Position numbers and translations under genes: made by a program. The notes beneath the pieces were generated by a model. It saw only the letters and a list, made by a program, of their open reading frames with translations, did no database searches and was not told the origin of the DNA. Positions 56,329 through 64,000 of a DNA stretch of 64,000 bases are shown here, piece by piece. Origin of the DNA: Eustoma russellianum (lineage: Eukaryota > Streptophyta > Magnoliopsida > Gentianales > Gentianaceae). The stretch spans positions 5,019,421 through 5,083,420 of the forward strand of contig AP025065.1 in NCBI GenBank assembly GCA_036186865.1. Reading direction: 5' to 3'. Position 1 is the first letter of the stretch, and each line of letters begins with the position of its first letter.

Positions 56329-57912
56329 GTGCAACTTCCTATGACAAGGCCTCACAGAACCAGACAACCACCTTCTTATCTACAAAAATATTATTGCAAT
56401 CAAGTAACAAACTTGCCAACCTTAAAATCAACTGTATACCTTGATACACAAAATAGTCCTAGTCATACTTCTTCGCATTCTCTGCATAGATATTTTACTC
56501 TTGATCAGTTAACACCAAAATTCAAAGCATATGTTTTAAATACTAGTGTATGTACAGAGCCTAAAACTTAGCAGAAGCAGCTGGCTCTGTTGAATGGCAA
56601 AAGGCTATGAAGGTCGTGATAGCAGCGTTAGAAGACAATAAGGCATGAACACTGCCAACATTACCACCTGGTAAGTAGGCCATTGGTTGTAGGTGGGTAT
56701 ATAAGGTGAAGAACAAGGCTAGTGGCTCAGTGAAGAGATATAAGACTAGAGGCTAGACAGAAATGGCATGTACATCAGTTAGATGTGAACAATGTCTGTT
56801 TACATGGTGAACTACGTGACAAAATATACCTGCTTCCACCTCCTGGATTGGTGTTACCACAGGTTGACTTTGTTTTAAGTTGGAGAAGTCTCTCTACGAG
56901 TTAAAGCAGGACAACAGAGAGTGGAATGCTAAGTTGACAACCTTCCTGGTCTCAAAGGGTTTCTCACAGTTTAAAAATGATTATACCCTATTCACAAAAA
57001 GGACAGAAAGCTCACTACTAGTACTTTTGGTGTATGCATACGATCTTATAGTAGCTTGTGATGATTTCGAAGAAATTGAATGCGTTAAGGAAGCTTTACA
57101 CAAGGAATACAGGATAAAGAATCTTGGTGTTCTGAAGTTCTTCCTTCGTATAGAGGTTGCAAGGTCACATAAGGGAATGTTGATCAACCAAAGAAAATAT
57201 ACTCTGGAACTGTTGGAAGAGTCTGGGTTTCTAGGATGCAAGACAGCAATTAGCCCAATGGAGAGTCATCTGAAGCTAATACATAATGATTCTGAGCTAT
57301 TGTAAGACATAGTTTGCCTAAGACTTATAGGTAAGTTGATATACCTCACTATTACTAGACCTGATATCTCATTTGGTGTTAAGTCAATTTTTGGATTGCA
57401 CCACAATCAATCATCTGAAGGCTGCTCATAGAGTTCTGAGATATCTTAAGAGTTCCATTGGCCAAGGATTTTTTCTTCCCAGTACAGGTGACATGAGACT
57501 AATGGCGTTTATAGACTCTGACTGAGCTAGATGTAAGGAAACTAGGAAGTCTGTGTCTGGATATTGTGTATTTCTAGAAAAGGCTCTAGTTTCCTGGAAG
57601 GCAAAGAAGCAAACTACTGTGTCACAATCCTCAGTTGAAGTAGGGTATAGGTCTATGGCATCAGCTGTGTGTGAAATCCAGTGGCTGCTTTACTTGAGTA
57701 AGGATTTGGGGCTCAAGGATCAAGAACTTGTAGAGATGTTTTGTGATAGCAAAAGTGCTCTTTATATTGCCGAAAATCCTATTTTTCATGAGCGCACAAA
57801 GCACATTGAGATTGATTGCCATATAGTAAGGAACAAGGTTCAAGACAAAGTGATTAAGCTGATGCTAGTAAGGGCACAGTTTCAGTTTGCTGTCTGTTTA
57901 CTAAAGCGTTAG
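56329..57912 (+). pseudogene. C4 reverse transcriptase and RNase H, deleted and mutated
   Basis: The RT start (YKVKNKASGSVKRYKT at about 56700) jumps straight to WHVHQLDVNN, losing about 40 codons of the KGYTQ..FSPVAKM region. The catalytic motif YVDD is changed to VYAYDLIVA (about 57030). RNase H blocks are KKQTTVSQSSVEVGYRS, MFCDSKSALYI and HERTKHIEIDCH. A TAA (57302) and a TGA (about 57523) interrupt them. It cannot encode active RT. Confidence 0.9.
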
Positions 57913-57988
57913 ACAGTAGATGTTTGAATGAGCTCTTGAGAAAGCTTGGGGTGTGTAACATATACACCAAGCATGGCTTGAGGGAGGG

Positions 57989-58607
57989 TGTCAAAGATGT
58001 ATCAGACTTGGTCAGAGAAGGACGAGAGTTTACCAAGCTGAGGAAGCTGGATGATGATAAGGAAGAATGCAGTGATTCAAGAAACATATCATCTGGACCG
58101 TCAAATGAGTTGTTTAATCCATGGTGTTCATGAGTTGTGATGAAATTTAAGCAGCTGGAAGTGGAGATCACGTGAAGAGGTGAGGGAGTAACGCGCTTGG
58201 AAGCAGAAGAATGAGGAAGAAGGAAGAAGTAGACGGGAAGATTAAAAACAAGATGAAATTACTTCATTGCCCTTATGGTTTATGTTGTATAGTACTTAGT
58301 TAATAGGGACTTTCTTGTAATTTCTCAAATTTTCCTTGTTAGTTGGTCTGTAATTCCTTTCTCTTTGTGTATAAAACTGTTTGATGAAATGCCAAATGAA
58401 GCAAATGATATTTTTGAACGGTTATTGATTTCTTTCTCTCCTTCTTGCTCAATATTCTGCATTTCTCTTCTTCTCATTTCTTGTTTCTCACATTCTACTC
58501 ACTTAATTACGCATTATTGAAAAGAGGTAGAATTGGCGATAGTTCAGCCGCTTGTATAGGAGCTGCGAACCTGAATCGATTTTGTTTTTTGTTTTTTGGT
58601 TTTCACA
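57989..58607 (+). repeat. 3' LTR of C4
   Basis: Follows the purine tract TTGAGGGAGGG. Contains TGTATAAAAC near 58368. Longer than the 5' LTR by 28 bp because of small indels. Confidence 0.94.
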
Positions 58608-58637
58608 GTTTATGCCGAGGGGTTTGTAGTAGGTGAA

Positions 58638-58787
58638 TTAGCAATCAGATGTGCAAAAGACGAGCAGTGACCAATGATCGAAATTTCTGTTGTCCAGGTC
58701 TCTTTGTCCAGGACTATTTACCGGGAATACGAAAACATCTTTACCAAGGGCCTTCTTCAAGTTTGCCACTAACTTGTCCTCAGCATA
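58638..58787 (-). pseudogene. Possible Ulp1/C48 peptidase pseudogene, histidine-side part
   Basis: On the minus strand YAEDKLVANLKKALGKDV leads to VFVFPVNSPG, NFDHWSLLVF and a TAA after CTSDC. The FPVN..HWSLLV pattern matches the block around the catalytic histidine of SENP8/Ulp1-type cysteine proteases. Together with 49912-50339 it appears to be one decayed gene split by C4. Whether it is a host gene or cargo of a DNA transposon is open. Confidence 0.5.
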
Positions 58788-59080
58788 CCCTTAATATTGG
58801 TTTCTTCTGGCAACTTAAAGAAATTTTTTGAAGCAACATTAAGTGTTTTGATTGCTAGATTTAAGTTTTAGGTATTCTATTAGTTGAATTGAGTGTGTTA
58901 AAGTATATAACAATTCTTAGCTAAGAGGCGGAGTCGAAAATAAGTGAAAGGCAGCGGTGGTTTATCTTTTGATGTCGCTATACACACAAATCACTTAGGC
59001 GTGTATGTTAGAAAATCCAGGTATTGAAGAATACAATGATAACCGTAAATAAGGATAAGGTTCACCATAACTGTGGTGAT
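58788..59080. other. Flanking DNA between the C48-like relic and element D
   Basis: A+T-rich, possibly intronic to the relic. Nothing else recognised. Confidence 0.4.
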
Positions 59081-60155
59081 TGATGATACCAGAAAATTCA
59101 CCCGTCAGTCAATGACAGTCAACGTTAGAGCAAGAGTACAGAAATGACTAAGTGCCGCAGGTCGGCCTGACGACTGACCAAGTCCTACGCGGACAAATAT
59201 TCCGCCTCGGCCACGGAGGCCCCACGCCATCTCGGTTACATGGTCAGCACCCTACTGGGACCAAGGGTTCCACCTCGGCTTAAAGGTTTCCACCTCGGCC
59301 TAAGGGTTCCACCTCGGCTCAATGGCTTTACCACGACCAATGGATCTTATCTCGGCTACAGTTACCAACTGGAATAGCCTGGCCAGAACCTTGGCCCAAG
59401 CATTTTATCACAAGACCTCGGCATTTCTGCCCTTCAAAATGGCACCTCGGCCATAATAACAGTATCTCGGACATCTAGAAGAGCGGATATACATCCAGCT
59501 CGGCCAAAGGAAACCAGCCCTTGGTTCCTGGTTGAGCCTTCAACAGTTCCATCTCGGCCAAAGGAACACATCTCGGCCTCGGATCTGCTCTCGACCACGG
59601 CTCTGATTATTGATCTCGGCCAGGTTACAACAGTCACAGAGCTGTATGCTACGTGGTCTACATGCAATGTCCCGCTTTCCAGATGTCAATCAAACGGAGG
59701 AAAGGTGCCAGTACAGCAATCCTTAACAGCTGCACGGCTACCATGCAAGCGGACCAGACGTCGTCATCTCAACCATCTGAGACACGCAGCTCCCACCTTC
59801 ACCAACTATAAAAGAGCTTCTCCAACAGTAAGAAGCTCCAAGTCGAATTGGCAAGGAAAAAATCCAAATCCAAATCTCAAGTGAGAAAAACACCCCGCTG
59901 TTCTCATTTCAGCTGGGCCTACACCTTGGCCGACCTCAAACAGGTTTCATCAAGTCTATATTTCAGTAAAAGCCATACGCTATAATGCCCGCAACTGACT
60001 TGAGCGTCGGAGGGTTTCCCCGGGGTAGCGCCCTGGGACCCCTAACGCGTTCTTTCTTTTCTCAGGCTTCCTAGGAGGACAAGTGACGGAGGGGTGACGG
60101 CCTTAGACCCCGGATATTTCGACTTTTACCCTGGCGAGACAATCCGACCTCGTCA
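59081..60155 (+). repeat. 5' LTR of element D
   Basis: The end ..CGACCTCGTCA is fixed by the primer site. The start TGATGATACC is a best guess from the TG rule, because no second LTR is available. The hexamer CTCGGC recurs about a dozen times in 59210-59630. TATA box at 59807. Confidence 0.65.
59807..59814 (+). promoter_or_regulatory. TATA box of element D
   Basis: TATAAAAG lies about 350 bp before the LTR end, in a CCAAC-TATAAAAG-AGC context. Confidence 0.65.
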
Positions 60156-60156
60156 A

Positions 60157-60171
60157 ATTGGCGCTAGAAGG
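60157..60171 (+). other. Primer binding site of element D
   Basis: ATTGGCGCTAGAAGG right after the LTR differs from the tRNA-Met site of all other elements here. The untranslated leader runs to 60258. Confidence 0.7.
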
Positions 60172-60258
60172 AGGGCCTGAACCTCCGGGTCCCTTGACTT
60201 TCGAAATATCGTCACTACCAACTCTTCTTAGTAGATTTCAAAAGCTACTAAGAGAAAG

Positions 60259-60930
60259 ATGAGCAGAGAAGATAATCAAATGTCTTCTTTGCAACCAACT
60301 GCTTCATGTTCTAAGGAGCCAGAGGAGTTTTCAACTCCTATTATCTTCTCACATGAAGAACACATGAGAGCTATACATTATGTGGCTCAGAATCCGGCGG
60401 CATTCCAAGCTGTAATGGAATTAAGAAGGAATGCCTTAACAGAAGGTACTAGTGAACCCTCTCCTTGCAGTTCCAGTATTCCGCAGGTTTTGGAGTACTC
60501 CCCATCTCGGCCAGGGTATCATTCTGAATGTCAAGCTGAGATTATATCTGAAGCAGGATACTCACCACGGAGGTCTGATTATCAGACCATTCAGCGCCCT
60601 TCGGTCTCATCTCGGCCTTCCAGTTCTGGAACACATATCCAGGCCTCACGGCGAGAAAGAGCATCTGTCAAAGTTCGGATGGGGGGCCGCGGGAGAGAAA
60701 GGACTTCTCTTTTGGCTTCAAAAGCTCGCATCCTCTCCTTTATGAGAACGAAGAGTTTGGTGAAGGAACCAAAGCCCCTTGCAGGGCCACTCCATAAGAT
60801 GGATTCTCAACTTTACTGCCTGTATCACCATGATATAGGGCATGATACAGAAGATTGTAGGCAACTCGGTAAAGAGATAGTTCGCCAGATTGAGCTCGGC
60901 CATCTGCAACAGTTTCACGATCCGAGATGA
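60259..60930 (+). CDS. Shortened Gag of element D (223 aa)
   Basis: Starts MSREDNQMSSLQ. A short hydrophobic N-terminal stretch, then a Ser/Arg-rich region. It ends with CLYHHDIGHDTEDCRQLGKE and IVRQIELGHLQQF, the typical C-terminal block of plant gypsy Gag. The roughly 200-residue capsid domain normally between these parts is absent. The frame is intact, so the protein may still be made, but it cannot be a complete Gag. Confidence 0.75.
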   Translation: MSREDNQMSSLQPTASCSKEPEEFSTPIIFSHEEHMRAIHYVAQNPAAFQAVMELRRNALTEGTSEPSPCSSSIPQVLEYSPSRPGYHSECQAEIISEAGYSPRRSDYQTIQRPSVSSRPSSSGTHIQASRRERASVKVRMGGRGRERTSLLASKARILSFMRTKSLVKEPKPLAGPLHKMDSQLYCLYHHDIGHDTEDCRQLGKEIVRQIELGHLQQFHDPR

Positions 60931-61998
60931 AACTTGCGCAGTGGAGCCAATTTAGATGTTCCTTGAGGTGAACATCAACCCGAGTGGTATCTCTGAGTTA
61001 AAAAAAAAAAACAAGTTAGGCTACCTTGACTGTTAATTGAGTTCAAAGTGGGGACCAATTTTCGTATACATCTGAAAACCCCCAGCTCGGCCCTGTAGTT
61101 GGCCTGTACAGCAGTCACCTCTTGGTGCATGAAATTTCTTAGCAATAAAAGTGTTCATTCAACTCAGTGTTATGGACAGCCTTGCGGAACTGAAGTTCAT
61201 TAAATTTCTCCTCGGCAAGTTCTGGGGAAAGAGCCCGCTAGAGGGTTAAAAATTTCTCCTCAGCAGGATCTGGGGAAAGAGCCCGCTAGAGGGTTAAAAA
61301 TTTCTCCTCAGCAGGATCTGGGGAAAGAGCCCGCTAGAGGGTTAAAAATTTCTCCTCAGCAGGATCTGGGGGAAGAGCCCGCCAGAGGGTTAAAAATTTC
61401 TCCTCAGCAGGATCTGGGGGAAGAGCCCGCCAGAGGGTTAAAAATTTCTCCTCAGCAGGATCTGGGGAAAGAGCCCGCCAGAGGGTTAAAGATTTCTTCT
61501 CAGCAGGTTTGGGAAAGATCTTGTTTAAGGGTTGAAGTTGCATCTCGGCCAGCCCGGAACACCAACTTGCTCGAGACTTGTATGACCTTGGCAACTCTGG
61601 ATAAGGCCGGGGCAGATCTCTATATCTCACCTCGGCTAGCATACAACGGATATGCTCAGAATTATTCTATTGAATGAGATCTCGGCAAAGGCTTCACGAG
61701 ATTCTCTTATTTAAACTCAGCATGACAAGGTAACTTTTATTTTGTTATCTTTTATTAAAGTTGAGCAGGTCTAATAAGACCGACATTCAATCTCGGCAAC
61801 AATGAACTTGAAAAGTTCAATTACGTTAATCTGCGGGCAGAGATTTGCTCAAGATTGGTGAGTCTGATGTGTGATCTCGGCTACAAAAAGTTTGAAGGAA
61901 ATACTGAAAAATGCAAAAAACTCGGAAACAAACGAGAATTACAAATTAAGAGGGCAGAAACTTTCATTGATGACAAGAGTACATATTACAATCTAAGT
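60931..61998. other. Non-coding part of D around the tandem repeat
   Basis: Apart from the tandem repeat and scattered CTCGGC words, no gene is seen between the gag stop and the antisense gene. Confidence 0.5.
61198..61530. repeat. 48-bp tandem repeat, about seven copies, in D
   Basis: The unit contains TTTCTCCTCAGCAGG and GGGGAAAGAGCCCGC. The first and last copies are degenerate, the middle five nearly identical. A unit of 48 is a multiple of three, and the minus strand is open across the array with a 16-residue period (FLTLWRALPPDPAEEK). Confidence 0.95.
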
Positions 61999-62580
61999 TT
62001 AGATTTGTTCATCATCATCACGCAAGTCTGCCCCATCAGTGAACTTTTGAAACTGGGCTTCGAATTCGGCCTCAGCATTGATATTATAAAGCTCAACCAG
62101 CCGAGGATCCTCTCTATTCAACTGGGGGCAGACTTCGGTGCAGATGTCAATGGCTCTTGTCTGGCCCATCTGCATAACTGGGCCCTGCAGTAGCACCATA
62201 TTCTCCTCGAACAGTTCTGACTTTTTGAACTCGGCCGCTGCTTCAGACTTGGCCGCAGCAAGTTGAGCAGAAAAGTTTGATGCTTGCTGCTCCAGTTTCT
62301 CTTGCAGAGTTTTGATCATGGCATCTTTTTGCCCAGACTCAGTTATCACTTGACTGTAGCATGCCTCCAGGTCGGCATTCCTCTTTTCTAGCTCGGACAC
62401 CAAGGAATTAGCCGTAACCCACTTGGTTTCAGCTTCTTCCTTTTGTCCTTGAATCTTGATGATCTCCGATTTCAAAAATGCGATGCTTTGGGAATTAGCA
62501 TCAGACTCTCTGGTTTTACTTGCCAGCTGACTTTGCAACTCCTCACCTCGGTTAATGAGCTCAGACAGTTGCACTTTTAG
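61999..62580 (-). CDS. Antisense gene of D, third exon: coiled-coil C-terminus
   Basis: About 193 residues from LKVQLSELINRGEELQS to GADLRDDDEQI and a stop. Heptad-rich, charged sequence (SELEKRNADLEA, MIKTLQEKLEQQ) predicts a long coiled coil followed by an acidic tail. It joins exon 2 in frame when 62581-62644 is removed. The local ATG at 62589 lies in that intron and is probably not used. Confidence 0.7.
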   Translation of the reverse strand, partial: LKVQLSELINRGEELQSQLASKTRESDANSQSIAFLKSEIIKIQGQKEEAETKWVTANSLVSELEKRNADLEACYSQVITESGQKDAMIKTLQEKLEQQASNFSAQLAAAKSEAAAEFKKSELFEENMVLLQGPVMQMGQTRAIDICTEVCPQLNREDPRLVELYNINAEAEFEAQFQKFTDGADLRDDDEQI

Positions 62581-62644
62581 CTGTTTCACCGGAATGGAGT
62601 TAGAAAAACTTTAGCATGTGAAACAAACAAGAGGTAAATCATAC
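62581..62644 (-). other. Probable 64-bp intron (exon 2 to exon 3)
   Basis: Minus-strand GTATGATTT.. to ..GTGAAACAG. Splicing joins GCC ATG to CTA AAA in frame. Confidence 0.6.
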
Positions 62645-63189
62645 CATGGCAGAGTTGATATGAACAGAGTTGACCAAGCTGCCCCAAGATGCAGTTGAGA
62701 AACGCTGTTTGTCAATGGGCAGTATCAAACTGTTCATCTTCCTGGCTATGGCAGGGTTCATCACGGTGTCGGCTTCATCAAATTCGCCCATCGTTACATT
62801 TTCCTGAGCAGGTGCCATCTCGGCCTCAGGAACGGGGGCATCTTCTCTTGGCCTTTTTCCCAGGACGGAACCCTCAAATTGCTGGGTCCGTTCGAGATCA
62901 ACAGGAGTGGGGTCTGTTGGCGAGATCTTGGCCCTTGTCCCTACTACAGTAACTGAAGTTAAAAACCATCCAAGAAAACGATTTAATGAGTCTTCAAAAT
63001 GTAAGATACCGGGAGTGGTGGATTCAGAAGCAATTGTGATTGCTTGGTTAACCTCGGCCTCGGCAATGCCTTCGGCTGGGGGCAGTTCTTGCGCGGCCTC
63101 AGCCCTTGCTTTCGCGGCCTGAGCCTTCTTGCGAGCTGCAGCCTTAGCAATCTTGGCCGCAAAATCCTTCTCTCCAGGAGCCATGGAGC
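62645..63189 (-). CDS. Antisense gene of D, second exon: Lys/Ala-rich middle
   Basis: SMAPGEKDFAAKIAKAAARK opens a Lys/Ala-rich helix, followed by low-complexity acidic text, a basic KRPRED motif that could be a nuclear signal, and RFSTASWGSLVNSV. This order after the gypsy-type domain is the usual layout of plant proteins annotated as transposase (putative) gypsy type. A 57-bp GT..AG stretch (62953-63009) inside it stays in frame if retained. Confidence 0.7.
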
Positions 63190-63259
63190 CTGCATAAAGT
63201 GCACAATGTTAAGTGGGGGAAGTTAGAGATGAGAAAGAAGCACAAGTATTAGAATATAC
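63190..63259 (-). other. Probable 70-bp intron (exon 1 to exon 2)
   Basis: Minus-strand GTATATTCTAA.. with a pyrimidine-rich end ..TTTATGCAG. Splicing joins CGG G to GC TCC ATG in frame (..VVRGSMAPGEK..). Confidence 0.65.
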
Positions 63260-64000
63260 CCCGGACTACTGCCAAATTTTCTGGAGAAAGAGGTTTGTAA
63301 TGAGGACCAGAGGCCAAAGAACTCAGATCGGCTGCCTTCAGGACGGACTCATTAACTCTATGCCAGTCAATGACTACAGGCAGAGAGTACAACTTGGCCG
63401 CCTCGTCACAGTATTCTGGGCTCGGCTTCATGTTGTCAGCTCTGCCCGACTTCCATATATCAAGTTGGGGTAACCCTAACTTCTTAATATAAAAGAACCT
63501 ACCCTTCCAATGCTTCTTGAAGGAAGGAATATGTACAACATAATTAAAATCTTCAGGAGTCACTCTTTTGGTAAAGTAATACCAACTCTCTGAAGACCTA
63601 CAAGCAAACAGACTTCTAAAGATTCTTTGATCGAAGGGGATCTCAGATGCTCTAAGGAAGAGCAGAAAAGAAAGAATAATTTTCAAACTGTTAGGCTTGA
63701 TTTGGGGAAGCCTAAGGTTGTAAGAATGAAGAATTCGAAACAAAGAAACTGGGACGGGAAGACGGAATCCAGAATGGAAATATTCTTCGTAGATGGCTTC
63801 ATATCCCGCAGGAGGGTCATAGGCCGTTTGATTGGGTAAAGGAAGGATGGGATCGAATTGCTCAACGTCAATATCGTACATCCCGCATAATAAAGACACG
63901 TCCACCTCGGACAGAGTACAAAAGGACTCTTGAACCTCGGCTGAAGGAGACCCCCTATAGACAACTCCTACCGGCAAAGTTGAAACCCTAGATCTACTAG
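63260..64000 (-). CDS. Antisense gene of D, first exon: gypsy-type transposon domain (partial)
   Basis: The frame is open to the window edge, reading ..STLPVGVVYRGSPSAEVQE. No ATG lies near it, so the start is outside. The region DPILPLPNQTAYDPPAGYEA, VPVSLFRILHSYNLRLPQI, FFYIKKLGLP and SPENLAVVRG matches the plant family 'putative gypsy type transposon' (Pfam PF04195), whose function is unknown. It is on the strand opposite to gag, as in antisense extra ORFs known from Tat-lineage elements. Confidence 0.75.

Larger units (their letters stand above)
50360..58607 (+). mobile_element. Copia retrotransposon C4 with internal triplication
   Basis: LTRs 50360-50950 and 57989-58607 are flanked by the perfect target duplication GTTTA (50355-50359 and 58608-58612). 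The LTRs differ by about 5% plus indels, so it is older than C3. The 8.2-kb size is due to three tandem copies of a 1.2-kb gag-protease segment. Coding is heavily mutated. Confidence 0.96.
59081..64000 (+). mobile_element. Large gypsy-type element D, apparently non-autonomous, runs off the window
   Basis: A G+C-richer LTR (about 59081-60155) is followed by ATTGGCGCTAGAAGGAG, a non-Met primer site used by several plant gypsy lineages, and a remnant gag. No protease, RT or integrase is seen in 4 kb. Instead there is a 48-bp tandem repeat and a spliced antisense gene. This resembles large retrotransposon derivatives (LARDs) of the Tat type, but the 3' end is outside the window. Confidence 0.75.

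Noticed and set aside
58649..58831. Plus-strand 60-residue open frame
   Set aside because: The minus strand of the same DNA gives the C48-like reading, which has recognisable motifs; the plus reading has none.
62953..63009. A further GT..AG intron inside exon 2 of the antisense gene of D
   Set aside because: 57 bp is shorter than usual plant introns and the frame stays open if it is retained, so it cannot be decided from sequence.

Overview
The window looks like eudicot-type plant nuclear DNA from a repeat-rich genome. I see no intact cellular gene, rRNA, tRNA or CRISPR array. Nearly all coding capacity belongs to LTR retrotransposons: Ty1/copia and Ty3/gypsy, with tRNA-Met-type primer sites TGGTATCAGAGC and TG..CA long terminal repeats. 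Smaller parts are Au-like SINEs, a LINE fragment, microsatellites and decayed pieces of a host gene. The kingdom call rests on the plant-type element families and spliceosomal introns; I cannot name the species.

Layout. 777-6893: a minus-strand Ty3/gypsy element (G1) with one 2.4-kb LTR, cut off at the start of its integrase. It is inserted in the reverse transcriptase of a copia element (C0), whose 3' end and LTR follow to 8215. 8216-12028: SINE-rich intergenic DNA with an old gypsy LTR remnant. 12029-22904: a complete minus-strand SIRE-like copia element (A) inside a TA microsatellite. 23162-28976: an older plus-strand copia element (C2). 28977-33373: intergenic DNA with SINEs, a LINE fragment, a tandem duplication and a miRNA-like hairpin. 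33374-43104: a plus-strand relative of A (B). 44145-49818: a young copia element (C3, target duplication GTAAT). 50360-58607: an older copia element (C4, target duplication GTTTA) with a three-fold 1.2-kb internal amplification. C4 splits what looks like a Ulp1/C48 peptidase pseudogene (49912-50339 and 58638-58787). 59081-64000: the left part of a large non-autonomous gypsy-type element (D) with a remnant gag on the plus strand and a spliced antisense gene.

Most notable. (1) Arrays of GATC-rich palindromes lie upstream of the TATA box in the LTRs of A and B, and again just before their extra ORF. A recognisably related array lies in the LTR of the unrelated gypsy element G1. (2) A and B share an extra ORF after pol with a conserved core and a coiled-coil tail but no visible membrane segment. 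They also share a gag/pol overlap in the same +1 register. (3) A carries an inverse-transcription-style scrambled duplication with templated filler and microhomology at each join. (4) G1 has two probable spliceosomal introns in its polyprotein gene. (5) The triplication in C4 copies nonsense codons, so it followed coding loss.

By eye, LTR divergence suggests C3 is the youngest insertion (4 differences in 497 bp), A next (about 1.2%), and C2 and C4 older (about 5%). Most in-frame stops fit C-to-T or G-to-A change, as expected of methylated silenced DNA. All alignments were made by eye; no database search was run.
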